A stretch of DNA of 64,000 bases from the NCBI GenBank assembly GCA_002479075.1, contig DLLG01000001.1, forward strand, positions 1 through 64,000, written 5' to 3'. Numbering within the stretch: position 1 is the stretch's first letter; each line of letters begins with the position of its first letter. This stretch comes from Clostridiales bacterium UBA7568. GTDB taxonomy: Bacteria; Bacillota; Clostridia; Oscillospirales; CAG-272. The position numbers and the translations under genes were made by a program. A model generated the notes under the pieces. It made no database searches. It was not told the DNA's origin and saw only the letters and a list, made by a program, of their open reading frames with translations. Shown piece by piece: positions 8,566 to 17,434 of this stretch.

Positions 8566-9011
8566 TGAAGATATTCAAGGGCAGAGTAGTTGCGGAGGGC
8601 AGTCTCACAGCGGAGGCTCTCGTTTCTCACGGCGGTCTTAACACACTCGCCTCCTTCCAGAAGGCGCTCCAGTTCGGCGATAAAAAGGCGACCTGCGGCG
8701 ACCAGAACAACCCCGATCTTTACGGAAAGCAGATGCTCGGAAAGGCGCTTTGCCTTCCGAGAACGATTGGCTCGACGACGGGAGGTCTCGTGCTTTATTG
8801 CGCCTGCGCTATGAAACGTCAGCCTGCGTGTATGCTTTTCTCCGAGCCGATTGACTCTCTCGCGGCGGCGGGCGCGGTCCTTTCGGACGTATGGCTTGAG
8901 GGCAAGCCTCTTCCGGTTATCGACTGTCTCGGCGAAGAATTTCTTGATTACGTCAAGGACGGAATGAAGATAACGATAAAGCCGGACGGCACGGTTGAGG
9001 TTGACGGATAA
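8565..9011 (+). CDS. Aconitase X swivel (small) subunit
   Basis: This 148-residue protein corresponds to the AcnX swivel domain (formerly DUF126), with the conserved KALCLPRTIGSTTGG loop. The swivel domain closes over the active site of the large subunit, so the two gene products should form a heterodimer. The AGGGAGG ribosome site lies inside the end of the large-subunit gene, indicating translational coupling. It is the last gene of the operon and is followed by a strong terminator. Confidence 0.92.
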   Translation: MKIFKGRVVAEGSLTAEALVSHGGLNTLASFQKALQFGDKKATCGDQNNPDLYGKQMLGKALCLPRTIGSTTGGLVLYCACAMKRQPACMLFSEPIDSLAAAGAVLSDVWLEGKPLPVIDCLGEEFLDYVKDGMKITIKPDGTVEVDG

Positions 9012-9021
9012 CATAAAAAAT

Positions 9022-9058
9022 AAAAAATCCCGAAGGAAAACCCTTCGGGATTTTTGTT
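9022..9058. terminator. Bidirectional terminator
   Basis: AAAAATCCCGAAGG and CCTTCGGGATTTTT flank AAAA, serving both the aconitase X operon and the convergent ileS gene. Confidence 0.92.
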
Positions 9059-9074
9059 TTTAAAGATTTTGTTA

Positions 9075-12000
9075 TCAGAGCTTTTCGACTCCGAGCTTTA
9101 CCGCCTGACCGTTGAGATCCCAGTCCTTTGCGGCGGCAAAGTCAGTATCGAATACGACGTCCTTTGCGAGAACCTCGCCTTTTATTTCGTCGAAATTCTT
9201 TTTGACAACGTCTTTTATGACGTCGCTGCCGGAGATATAAACGCGGATATTGTCCATAACCTCAAATCCGCTCTCCTTGCGCATTGTCTGAATTTTCGAG
9301 ACAAGCTCGCGCATATAGCCCTCTTCGATGAGCTCCGGAGTGAGGTTTGTGTCTAGAACGACTGTAATCCCGTGATCGGAGTTTGAAGCAAAGCCGGGCG
9401 TCTGCGCAGCTTCGATGAGCAGATCCTCTTCTGCGAGCACAGCTTTTGTATCGCCGAGGTCGAGGGTGAGGGTACCTGTGGCTTTGAGCTCTGCCATTGC
9501 GGCGTTGCCGTCAACAGAGGAGAGAAGCTCGCGTATCTTGCCGAGATACTTTCCGTATTTCGGGCCGACTGTGCGCAGCTGGGGCTTGAAGGAATAAGTT
9601 GTAAAAGCGCTTACGTCGCTTGAAAACTCAACGCTCTTTACGTTCAGCTCGTCTGCGATGATGTCCGTGAAATATTCGGGGAGGGAGAAGTCCGCCTTTA
9701 TATACATTTTTGCGATTGGCTGGCGGTTCTTTATCTGCGCCGTATTTCTGCAGGCTCTGCCGAGAACGACGATGTCGAGAACATCCTCCATACGCTCTTC
9801 AAGCTCGGTGTCTATATAGCTTTCGTTTGCGACGGGGAAGTCGCAGAGGTGAACGCTTATCGGGGCGGTCTTGTCAACGCTGCAAACGAGGTTTCTGTAT
9901 ATCTCGTCCGTCATAAACGGGATCATCGGAGCGGCAACCTTGGAAACGGTCACAAGAGCCGTATAAAGCGTCATATAAGCGTTGATTTTGTCCTGCTCCA
10001 TACCGGGCGTCCAGAAGCGTTCGCGGCTTCTGCGGACATACCAGTTTGAAAGCTCATCGACAAAGTTGTCAAGCGCACGGGCGGTCTCTGTTATCTTGTA
10101 TGTGTCAAGATCCGTATCGACTGTCTTTATAAGCGTTGAGAGCTTGGAAAGCAGCCATTTATCCATAACGGAGAGCTTGTCATAGTCGAGAGTGTATTTT
10201 GTCGGGTCGAAATTGTCTATATTCGCATAGAGCACGAAGAACGCATATGTGTTCCAGAGGGTGCCCATAAACTTTCTCTGACCTTCTATGACTGCGTCAT
10301 CGTGGAATCTGTTCGGGAGCCACGGAGCGCTGTTCGAATAGAAATACCAGCGGATCGCGTCTGCGCCGTGCTTTTTGAGCGCGTCAAACGGATCGACGGC
10401 GTTGCCCTTTGACTTCGACATTTTCTGACCGTGCTCGTCCTGAACGTGTCCGAGAACGATAACGTTCTGATAGGGAGCTTTGTTGAAGAGAAGGGTGCTT
10501 TCCGCGAGGAGCGAATGGAACCAGCCTCTCGTCTGGTCGACAGCCTCCGAGATGAACTGAGCGGGGAACTGTCTCTCAAAGAGCTCCTTGTTTTCAAAGG
10601 GATAATGATACTGCGCGAAGGGCATTGCGCCGGAGTCAAACCAGCAGTCAAGCACCTCGGGAACTCTGTGCATATCCTTTCCGCATTCGGGACATTTTAT
10701 CGTTATTTCGTCGATATACGGGCGATGGAATTCAACGGTTTTTGCCTTTTCGTCGCCGCTCATTTCATAGAGCTCCTGTCTGCTGCCTATGCAATGACGG
10801 TGCCCGCATTCACATTCCCATATCGGGAGCGGGGTGCCCCAGTAACGGTTGCGGGAGATAGCCCAGTCCTGAATGTTTTCAAGCCAGTTGCCGAAGCGTC
10901 CTTTGCCGATCGACTCAGGTATCCAGTTTATCGTGTTGTTGTTACGGATAAGGTCGTGCTTTACAGCCGTTTCGCGGATGTACCAGGATTCTCTTGCGTA
11001 ATAGATGAGGGGGGTGTCGCATCTCCAGCAATGCGGATAGCTATGCTCAAACTTCGGAGCATCGAAGAGCAGACCCTTTGCGCGAAGGTCGTCAAGCACC
11101 ATCGGGTCGGCTTTCTTTACAAACACGCCGGCGTAAGGTGTTTCTGCGGTCATATTGCCCTTGCTGTCAACGAGCTGAACGAAGGGAAGGTCATACTTCT
11201 TGCCGACCTTCGAGTCATCTTCACCGAATGCGGGAGCGATATGAACGACGCCGGTACCGTCTGTAAGAGTTACATAAGTGTCACAGACGACGTAATAAGC
11301 CTTTTTGCCCTGCTTTTTGCATATGTCAACGGCGCAGTCGAAAAGCGGCTCGTATTCTTTGTATTCGAGCTCTTTTCCCGTGAACGTTTCGAGAATTTCA
11401 TATGCGGGCGCACCGTCCTTTGCAAGCTTGCCGAGAACCGTATCGAGGAGCTCCTTTGCCATATAATATGTGTATCCGTCCGCAGCCTTGACCTTTGCAT
11501 ACGTATATTCGGGATTTACGCAGAGCGCAACGTTTGAGGGAAGCGTCCAGGGGGTTGTTGTCCACGCGAGGATATATGCGTCCTCGCCTACGACCTTGAA
11601 GCGCGCAACTGCGGAGCGCTCCTTTACGTCCTTATATCCCTGCGCAACTTCTGCGCTTGAAAGGGGGGTTCCGCAGCGGGGGCAATAGGGAACGATCTTG
11701 AAGCCCTTATAAAGCAGACCCTTGTCCCATATCTGGCGCAGAGCCCACCATTCGGACTCAATATAATCGTCGTGATAGGTTACATAGGGATGATCCATAT
11801 CAGCCCAGAAGCCGACCGTACCGGAGAAATCCTCCCACATACCTTTGTATTTCCAGACGCTCTCCTTGCATTTGTCAATGAAAGGAGCGATTCCGTACTG
11901 CTCTATCTGATCCTTTCCGTCAAGACCGAGGAGCTTTTCAACCTCGATTTCAACGGGGAGACCGTGTGTGTCCCAGCCGGCTTTGCGGGGAACATAATAG

Positions 12001-12227
12001 CCCTTCATAGTGCGGTATCTCGGAATCATATCCTTTATGACACGTGTGAGAACGTGACCTATGTGCGGCTTGCCGTTTGCTGTCGGGGGGCCGTCATAGA
12101 AGGTGTAGACTCTTGAGCCCTCGCGCTGTTCCATACTTTTTTCAAAGATATGATTTTCTTTCCAGAACTCAAGCGTCTTTTTCTCTCTGTCCACAAATCC
12201 GAGATTTGTCGAAACGCTTTCAAACAT
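9075..12227 (-). CDS. ileS: Isoleucyl-tRNA synthetase
   Basis: At 1050 residues this is a full-length class I synthetase that charges tRNA-Ile. The HIGH motif occurs as GKPHIGH, the KMSKS loop as GQKMSKSKGN, and the editing-domain signature as WTTTPWTLPSN. The zinc-binding CXXC pairs CECGHRHC and CPECG are visible in the middle third. The length and the long C-terminal region resemble the ileS2 type found in many anaerobes and eukaryotes, and ileS2 enzymes are often less sensitive to mupirocin; that resistance is inference. The gene is preceded by an isoleucine T-box leader. Confidence 0.97.
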   Translation of the reverse strand: MFESVSTNLGFVDREKKTLEFWKENHIFEKSMEQREGSRVYTFYDGPPTANGKPHIGHVLTRVIKDMIPRYRTMKGYYVPRKAGWDTHGLPVEIEVEKLLGLDGKDQIEQYGIAPFIDKCKESVWKYKGMWEDFSGTVGFWADMDHPYVTYHDDYIESEWWALRQIWDKGLLYKGFKIVPYCPRCGTPLSSAEVAQGYKDVKERSAVARFKVVGEDAYILAWTTTPWTLPSNVALCVNPEYTYAKVKAADGYTYYMAKELLDTVLGKLAKDGAPAYEILETFTGKELEYKEYEPLFDCAVDICKKQGKKAYYVVCDTYVTLTDGTGVVHIAPAFGEDDSKVGKKYDLPFVQLVDSKGNMTAETPYAGVFVKKADPMVLDDLRAKGLLFDAPKFEHSYPHCWRCDTPLIYYARESWYIRETAVKHDLIRNNNTINWIPESIGKGRFGNWLENIQDWAISRNRYWGTPLPIWECECGHRHCIGSRQELYEMSGDEKAKTVEFHRPYIDEITIKCPECGKDMHRVPEVLDCWFDSGAMPFAQYHYPFENKELFERQFPAQFISEAVDQTRGWFHSLLAESTLLFNKAPYQNVIVLGHVQDEHGQKMSKSKGNAVDPFDALKKHGADAIRWYFYSNSAPWLPNRFHDDAVIEGQRKFMGTLWNTYAFFVLYANIDNFDPTKYTLDYDKLSVMDKWLLSKLSTLIKTVDTDLDTYKITETARALDNFVDELSNWYVRRSRERFWTPGMEQDKINAYMTLYTALVTVSKVAAPMIPFMTDEIYRNLVCSVDKTAPISVHLCDFPVANESYIDTELEERMEDVLDIVVLGRACRNTAQIKNRQPIAKMYIKADFSLPEYFTDIIADELNVKSVEFSSDVSAFTTYSFKPQLRTVGPKYGKYLGKIRELLSSVDGNAAMAELKATGTLTLDLGDTKAVLAEEDLLIEAAQTPGFASNSDHGITVVLDTNLTPELIEEGYMRELVSKIQTMRKESGFEVMDNIRVYISGSDVIKDVVKKNFDEIKGEVLAKDVVFDTDFAAAKDWDLNGQAVKLGVEKL

Positions 12228-12264
12228 TTTATAACCTCCGAAAATTTAATATCATTATTTTTTG

Positions 12265-12524
12265 CGGAAAATAAAAAAACTCCGCCCGCGCATAAACGGG
12301 ACGGAGAAAAATCCGCAACCACCCGCAGAGCATATGCAAATATGCCTCTCTGTTTACGGAGAGAAACCGTCGGAGCTTAATCGGCTTTCGCCTTTCTGCG
12401 CCGCGACTCGGAAGTGATCTTCGCTCTCCGCTCTCATCGCCGACCTTTCACCGTCGTCGGCTCGCTATGGATGGGTTTGCGGGGCTACTGTCTTCGTCAC
12501 AGTCTTTAACGAGTTTATTAAACT
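12265..12524 (-). promoter_or_regulatory. T-box leader with isoleucine (ATC) specifier
   Basis: Upstream of ileS the minus strand holds a T-box riboswitch. The specifier loop reads GAAGATCACTTCC, with ATC at 12418-12416 matching isoleucine. The T-box core reads CGGGTGGTTGCGGA (12313-12326 region) rather than the usual AGGGTGGNACCGCG, but its partners change with it: CGGG pairs with CCCG and CGGA with TCCG, so the antiterminator still folds. The competing terminator uses CTCCGTCCCG with CGGGCGGAG (12280-12306) followed by seven Ts. Uncharged tRNA-Ile should favour readthrough into ileS. Confidence 0.92.
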
Positions 12525-12530
12525 TATTTT

Positions 12531-12559
12531 ATTATATTTTAATCGGCGACGGTTGTCAA
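12531..12559 (-). promoter_or_regulatory. ileS promoter
   Basis: TTGACA (12559-12554) and TATAAT (12536-12531) are 17 bp apart on the minus strand, a full consensus match. Transcription should begin near 12524, at the 5' end of the T-box. Confidence 0.85.
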
Positions 12560-12604
12560 GTCCTTTTTGCAATTATTGCGCCGCGGAGCGGGCGCTTTCG
12601 CCGT

Positions 12605-13270
12605 TTATTTATTGAAAGGGCAGACGCTTATACATATTCCGCAGACCGCGCCCCTCCCGATGTTCTTATACGTTTTCATATGCTCGGAGCACTTTTTTGC
12701 GTCAAAGATTGTGCTTCTGTCAGCGCCGGGAACATAAATTTCGCCGGTTATCGCTCCCGCAGGGCAGGCATTTTTGCATATCTGACAGCCGCCGCAAAGG
12801 CAGGGCTGAATTTCTCTTTGCGCTGTGAGCGGCATATCCGTCAGCACGGTTGCAAATCTTACGGCGGAGCCGAACTCCGTTATAAGCAGACCGTTCTTGC
12901 CGACAAAGCCAAGTCCGGAAAGCACGGCTCCCGTTTTATGCGGGAAGATGCCTCTGTATTCCTCTTTTTTATCCGGTGTGCTCTGCGAGGCGGCGACGGG
13001 AAGGGCGAGATACCCCGCATTTTCTATAAACGAGACGGCGTCAAGAGCGATGCTGTCAAGGCGGGCGTTCGTCGCGCGATAATGCTGAAAATATTCCATC
13101 GTCGGCGCGCCGTTTATCGTCTTTATGACTGCGCGCGACAGCTTTCTTGCGATAGTTACCGCATAGCCGTATTCCGGATGCTCCTGGGAGCGATTTTCTC
13201 CGAGCTCCGAAAAGCCGACAAGATCCGCTCCCGCCGTCATCAGTAGTTTTTCAAGCTCTTTTTCGTACAT
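12605..13270 (-). CDS. Short epoxyqueuosine reductase-like 4Fe-4S protein
   Basis: This 221-residue protein resembles the central and C-terminal parts of epoxyqueuosine reductase (QueG). Two ferredoxin-type clusters are evident: CGGCQICKNACPAGAI and a second set with CSEHM followed by CGICISVCPFNK. It is much shorter than QueG (about 350-390 residues) and lacks the HEAT-repeat tail, so it belongs to the 'double cluster' relatives and may not make queuosine. A possible promoter on its own strand (TTGCAG, 17 bp, TATGAT) lies in the 64-base gap after the PBP gene. Function: redox enzyme, substrate unknown. Confidence 0.7.
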   Translation of the reverse strand: MYEKELEKLLMTAGADLVGFSELGENRSQEHPEYGYAVTIARKLSRAVIKTINGAPTMEYFQHYRATNARLDSIALDAVSFIENAGYLALPVAASQSTPDKKEEYRGIFPHKTGAVLSGLGFVGKNGLLITEFGSAVRFATVLTDMPLTAQREIQPCLCGGCQICKNACPAGAITGEIYVPGADRSTIFDAKKCSEHMKTYKNIGRGAVCGICISVCPFNK

Positions 13271-13334
13271 ATAAAGCCTCCGCCGTTCTCTGATACTGCC
13301 TTATCATATCACAAAACGACGGATCCTGCAAGTG

Positions 13335-15770
13335 TTATTCATCCTCCTCGGGAAGATAAATTTTTTCTTCGTAGTGTTCTTCTTCATAGCGATAATGCGG
13401 GCAGGCTCTGTTGTATGCGCTCTGAACACCGGAGGTTCCGCAGTATTCTCCGGGCGACAGAAGCGATTCAAAATATGCTTTTCCCGCATCAAGCGAAGGT
13501 TCTTTGAGCGGGGAAAGATCCCTGTAAACAAACTGTGCGTCTGTTATTTTTATCTGGCAGGGAAAGCCGCGGATGACTTTTATAAGTGCTTTTACCGTCG
13601 TTTTCTCATCGCATTCGCCAAGCGAGACCCCGCCGCCGGAGCAGATCCTGACTTCTCTGTGAATATCGCATTTTTCTTTCGGCTCCGTGCCCTTTATAAA
13701 ATATCCGGTTTCGATACGGTGACCTCTCGGGTCGAGCAGGCAGCTTTTCGACGGAACAAGCCCCGAATCCTTGCAATAAAGGCAGGTAACAACGTTTCCG
13801 CTCTTCGGAAATTCCGTGTGTTTTTCGGACTGCGGAATCAGCTCGAATACGCCGCCCATAACGGCGTCAAATATCTGCGCTGCGGGATTTGCCTTGAAAT
13901 ATCCGACGTCGCGCGCATCCTTGAAGCCGTACCAGACGCCGCAGATAAGGTCGGGCGTGTAGCCGATGAACCATCTGTCCGTGTTTGCGTTTGACGTGCC
14001 GGTTTTTCCTGCGACTTCTGTCTTTCTGCCGAGCGTCACGCAAGAAGCCGTGCCGCCCGCAGAGACAACGGTCTTCATCATCTCCGTCATCACCTCTGCG
14101 CTTTCCGCGCTGATTGCTTTTCTGCCTCCTCCGTCATTTGAAAGGAGAAGGTTTCCGTCCTTATCATAGACCTCCGTATAGAAATGTGGCGAGGAGCAGA
14201 TGCCCTCTGCGGGAAACATCGTATATGCCCCCGTCATTTCGAGAAGGGAGATTCCGCGGCTGACAGCGCCGAGCGCAAGGGGTGCCTCCGCTATGTCGGA
14301 AAGGTAGCCGCCGTCAGCTTTTTTCTCCTTTTCGACGAGCGTCGAAATGCCGACGGTGTTCCGCAAAAATGCAAACGAATTCTCCTTTCCGAGCCTTTCG
14401 AGAACATTTACGGCAACGGTGTTCGTTGATACCTTCAGCGCCTGGCTGACTGTTGTAAGTCCGGAATAGACGCGCGGATTGTTCTTCGGCCAGAGAGAGT
14501 AATTTCCTGATGAGAGCTTGGTTATTTTTGTGGGAACGTCATCGAAAACGGTTGCCCAGGTTATAAGCCCACGGTCGATCGCAGGAGCATAGACCGATAC
14601 TGGTTTTATGACCGAGCCCGGCGAGCGGAGCATCTGGGTTGAAAGGCTGAGTATTCTGTCTGACGATTTTTCGCCTCTCCCCCCGACTATCGCGAGGACT
14701 GCGCCTCGCTTGTCCATTATCACAGCCGCCGACTGCGCCTCGCCGCTCGTGCTTTTCGGGAAATTTCCGTTTTGCAGATAATATTCTTCGAGATATTTCT
14801 GCATTTTGACGTTCATCGTCGTGTAGACGGTAAGTCCGCCGCCGTATATGAGGGCCGACGCCGCCTTCCGGCTCATATTTTTCTGCTCGCAAAGATCGGC
14901 GATGAGCTCCTCTATCAGGCTGTCCGTAAACCACGAATTCTTTGATCCGGTTGCCTTTTGCGGGGTTATTTTAAGCTCCGGAACCTCCGCCAGCGCCTTA
15001 TGATATTCCTCATCGGAAAGATACCCCAGCTCGTTCATACGGGAGAGAACAATGTCCCTTCTGCGACGGTTGTTTTCGGGGCTGACTATCGGGTCGTAGC
15101 GGGTAGGGTACTGAATTATTGCCGCAAGCGACGCCCCCTCTGCGACTGTCAGCTCGGAGACCCTCTTTCCGAAATATTTTTCGGCGGCGGTTTCAACTCC
15201 GTAGCACCCCTGCGAGAGATAAACGGTGTTGAGATACATTTCAAGAATCTCCCGCTTCGATTTTTTCTTTTCAAGCTCCGTTGCACGCTTTATTTCGGCA
15301 ATCTTCCGCTTGACAGTCACCTCGGAGTTTCCCGTCAGATTTTTTATGAGCTGTTGAGTGATTGTCGATCCGCCATAGCTCTGAGATGAGGGGGAAACGA
15401 AGCTGAGGACAGCTCCGCCGGTGCGATACAGATCGACTCCGCCGTGCTCATAAAAGCGGTGATCCTCTATGGCGATAAACGCGTTTGCAACGTGTTCCGG
15501 AATCGAATCGATGTCCGCAAAGATCCGGTTTTCGAGTCCGTACAGTCGCTGATCCTCAAGCTCAACCGCCGCCCCGACCTCGTTTTTGACATAGATTTTC
15601 GTTGTCAGACCGTGAGAATAAAAAAGCGTGTCAGTATCGAGTTCGGCGTCAATGCTTCTGTAATATATATAAAAATCTGCGATAAGAATTGCCGAGGTGA
15701 AGATCACCGTCAGAAATACCGCAAGAATTATTTTCGGAAATATATGCTTTTTGTTTTTTATTTTTTTCAT
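13335..15770 (-). CDS. Class A penicillin-binding protein (PBP1A-like transglycosylase/transpeptidase)
   Basis: An 811-residue bifunctional peptidoglycan synthase. One N-terminal membrane segment (about residues 11-35) anchors it outside the cell. The GT51 domain carries the catalytic glutamate at about 102 (AIEDHRFYEHGG) and GGSTITQQLIKN. The transpeptidase domain has SVIK (active-site serine near residue 385), STN and KTGTSN. A cysteine-bearing C-terminal segment (YCKDSGLVPSKSC) follows, as in many Clostridia PBPs. Usual family length and complete. Divergent from the BofC-like gene. Confidence 0.95.
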   Translation of the reverse strand: MKKIKNKKHIFPKIILAVFLTVIFTSAILIADFYIYYRSIDAELDTDTLFYSHGLTTKIYVKNEVGAAVELEDQRLYGLENRIFADIDSIPEHVANAFIAIEDHRFYEHGGVDLYRTGGAVLSFVSPSSQSYGGSTITQQLIKNLTGNSEVTVKRKIAEIKRATELEKKKSKREILEMYLNTVYLSQGCYGVETAAEKYFGKRVSELTVAEGASLAAIIQYPTRYDPIVSPENNRRRRDIVLSRMNELGYLSDEEYHKALAEVPELKITPQKATGSKNSWFTDSLIEELIADLCEQKNMSRKAASALIYGGGLTVYTTMNVKMQKYLEEYYLQNGNFPKSTSGEAQSAAVIMDKRGAVLAIVGGRGEKSSDRILSLSTQMLRSPGSVIKPVSVYAPAIDRGLITWATVFDDVPTKITKLSSGNYSLWPKNNPRVYSGLTTVSQALKVSTNTVAVNVLERLGKENSFAFLRNTVGISTLVEKEKKADGGYLSDIAEAPLALGAVSRGISLLEMTGAYTMFPAEGICSSPHFYTEVYDKDGNLLLSNDGGGRKAISAESAEVMTEMMKTVVSAGGTASCVTLGRKTEVAGKTGTSNANTDRWFIGYTPDLICGVWYGFKDARDVGYFKANPAAQIFDAVMGGVFELIPQSEKHTEFPKSGNVVTCLYCKDSGLVPSKSCLLDPRGHRIETGYFIKGTEPKEKCDIHREVRICSGGGVSLGECDEKTTVKALIKVIRGFPCQIKITDAQFVYRDLSPLKEPSLDAGKAYFESLLSPGEYCGTSGVQSAYNRACPHYRYEEEHYEEKIYLPEEDE

Positions 15771-15861
15771 AATATCCGCCTTTTTGAATTTTTATATGAA
15801 TATTATGGATTTTTGGGTCAATAATATGTGCGTGAAACAAAAAATCTCAGAGGTGAATGTT

Positions 15862-16239
15862 ATGGAAAACGCAAGCAAAATTACATTCGGAGCGGTAGTC
15901 CTGCTTCTTCTGATAGCGGTTGTGCTTTCGGCAATATCGGTATCTGTCGGGCTTTCGCTGAAGAATTCGGGTCAAGTCGGCAAAAACGAAAATACCGATG
16001 ACATTGCCGCAAACGCAACCGTCGGCACAAGCAGTGTTACGGAAGAAAAGAAAGCGATCTATAAGGTCTGCTCGGAGAATGGTGTTGTAACCGTCAAAAA
16101 CGCTGCCGGAAATACGGTCAAAACGCTTGATGTGCGTACGTCGTTTCTCCCCGAGGCGGACAGAGCCGCGCTTGAAAAGGGTATCGATATTTTTACGGAA
16201 GGCGAGCTTTCCGCTCTCATAGCCGATTACAGCAGATAA
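15862..16239 (+). CDS. BofC C-terminal-domain-like single-pass membrane protein
   Basis: A 125-residue protein with one N-terminal membrane helix (about residues 8-30) and an extracytoplasmic tail. The last 55 residues (IYKVCSENGVVTV, then TSFLPEADRAALEKGI and ELSALIADYSR) follow the pattern of the BofC C-terminal domain, which in Bacillus helps time sigma-K activation during sporulation. The full BofC N-terminal domain is missing, and such short proteins are common in Clostridia without a known role. The start at 15862 follows AGAGGTG; a GTG at 15853 is an alternative. Confidence 0.65.
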   Translation: MENASKITFGAVVLLLLIAVVLSAISVSVGLSLKNSGQVGKNENTDDIAANATVGTSSVTEEKKAIYKVCSENGVVTVKNAAGNTVKTLDVRTSFLPEADRAALEKGIDIFTEGELSALIADYSR

Positions 16240-16255
16240 GTTTTTCTCCTTTATA

Positions 16256-16298
16256 TAAAAAATGCGACGGAACTTCGTGTCCGCCGCATTTTTATTGT
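16256..16298. terminator. Terminator after the BofC-like gene
   Basis: AAAATGCGACGGA and TCCGCCGCATTTTT form a long imperfect stem with a T run on the plus strand. Confidence 0.85.
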
Positions 16299-16327
16299 TG
16301 ATAAAATGTAAATTAAATGCACCTGAC

Positions 16328-16356
16328 TTGATTTTTTCTTTCATTTGTGATACAAT
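16328..16356 (+). promoter_or_regulatory. Promoter of the DtxR-family gene
   Basis: TTGATT (16328-16333) and TACAAT (16351-16356) are 17 bp apart. Confidence 0.65.
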
Positions 16357-16371
16357 TCGTTTATATCAAGC

Positions 16372-16404
16372 GAAAATATACTTTCAAAGCAAAAATATAC
16401 TTTC
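16372..16404 (+). promoter_or_regulatory. Tandem near-palindromic repeats, candidate metalloregulator operator
   Basis: AAAATATACTTTC occurs at 16373-16385 and again at 16392-16404, a 19-bp period. The first copy extends to GAAAATATACTTTC, which is complementary to itself at 12 of 14 positions. Both copies lie just downstream of the expected start of transcription, where a bound repressor would block elongation or initiation. Confidence 0.5.
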
Positions 16405-16429
16405 GGAAAATCAGAATCGAGAAAAGGTT

Positions 16430-16798
16430 ATGGCAAAAATTCAGGAATCCGGCGAAATGTATCTTGAAACTATATACGTCCTTTCAAAGAAGGGCCCCGT
16501 GCGTTCGACTGACGTTGCCGAACATATGGGTTATTCGAAGCCGAGCATCAGCCGCGCGGTCGGGCTTCTCAAAAGCAGCGGATATCTGCTTATGGACAAG
16601 GAGGGCTATCTCACCTTGACCGACGCAGGACTTGAAATTGCGTCCAAAATGTATGAAAGGCATATTCTTCTTTCGGAATTTCTTGTGAGACTCGGAGTTG
16701 ATAAAGATGTCGCCGCGGCAGACGCCTGCAAGATCGAACATGTTATAAGCGAGGAATCGTTCGAGGCGATAAAGAGTCATATTCACAAGCAGAAATGA
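16430..16798 (+). CDS. DtxR/MntR-family metal-dependent transcriptional regulator
   Basis: A 122-residue protein with an N-terminal winged helix-turn-helix (VRSTDVAEHMGYSKPSISRAV) and the dimerisation/metal domain of DtxR regulators. The metal-site signature reads DACKIEH. The cysteine sits where iron-type DtxR/IdeR has Cys and manganese-type MntR has Glu, so iron is more likely than manganese as co-repressor (inference from one residue). There is no C-terminal SH3 domain. The start at 16430 follows AAAAGG. No metal transporter is linked, so its main targets probably lie elsewhere; the tandem repeats in its own leader suggest autoregulation. Confidence 0.88.
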   Translation: MAKIQESGEMYLETIYVLSKKGPVRSTDVAEHMGYSKPSISRAVGLLKSSGYLLMDKEGYLTLTDAGLEIASKMYERHILLSEFLVRLGVDKDVAAADACKIEHVISEESFEAIKSHIHKQK

Positions 16799-16802
16799 GC
16801 AA

Positions 16803-16851
16803 AAAAACACCCGGCAGACACGTTTTGAGTGTGTGGCCGGGTGTTTTTATT
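16803..16851. terminator. Bidirectional terminator
   Basis: AAACACCCGGC pairs with GCCGGGTGTTT around an ACACG..TGTGT inner stem. It separates the DtxR-type gene from the convergent ABC operon. Confidence 0.88.
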
Positions 16852-17434
16852 TCAGAACTCCGTCCGAAATTGTGTATATTTTGTTGCAAAGTGCATTTGC
16901 TTCGTCGTCGCTGTGAGTGACGATAAGCGCGCATTTTCCGCGAAGATGTTTTTGCAAAGCGGAGATTACGATTGCCTTTGTCGCTTCGTCAAGTCCGCGC
17001 AGGGGCTCATCGAGCAGGCAAATGCTCCGATCCGACGCGATCATCCTCGCGAGCGACACCCTTTGAGCCATCCCGCTTGAAAGCTCGGAGGGCTTTTTTT
17101 CGTATACATCTGAAAGAGCAAGCGAGGACAGAATTTCCTTTGCACGCTCGGCGTTTTTCTTTTCGTCTCCGTCCATAACGCAGGTGACGTTTTCAAGCAC
17201 GCTTATGCTTTCAAAAAGTCTCGGTTCCGCAAAGGAAAACGCAATGTTTCCATCCGTTTTTACCGCGCCGCTGTCTGGCTTTTCAAGTCCTGCGGCTATG
17301 CGGAGAAGAGTCGTTTTTCCCGAGCCGGATTTGCCCATTACGGCGACAGATTCATTTCCGACAGAGAGCGAAATTCCGCGCAGAACGCTGTTTTCTCCAT
17401 AGCTTTTCGATATGTTTTCGAGCAACAGTTTCAT
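16847..17434 (-). CDS. ABC transporter ATP-binding protein (nitrate/sulfonate/taurine type)
   Basis: A 195-residue nucleotide-binding subunit with Walker A GKSGSGKTT, signature SSGMAQRVSLARM, Walker B ICLLDEP and the switch histidine in VTHSDDEANAL. It is about 50 residues shorter than typical SsuB/TauB proteins, ending soon after the H-loop, but every catalytic motif is present. Its start overlaps the permease stop by four bases, so the two are translationally coupled. It powers import with the permease and binding protein encoded upstream in the same operon. Confidence 0.92.
   Translation of the reverse strand: MKLLLENISKSYGENSVLRGISLSVGNESVAVMGKSGSGKTTLLRIAAGLEKPDSGAVKTDGNIAFSFAEPRLFESISVLENVTCVMDGDEKKNAERAKEILSSLALSDVYEKKPSELSSGMAQRVSLARMIASDRSICLLDEPLRGLDEATKAIVISALQKHLRGKCALIVTHSDDEANALCNKIYTISDGVLK

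Noticed and set aside
10431..11537. Long antisense reading frame inside ileS
   Set aside because: It mirrors ileS codons; no domain or ribosome site supports it.
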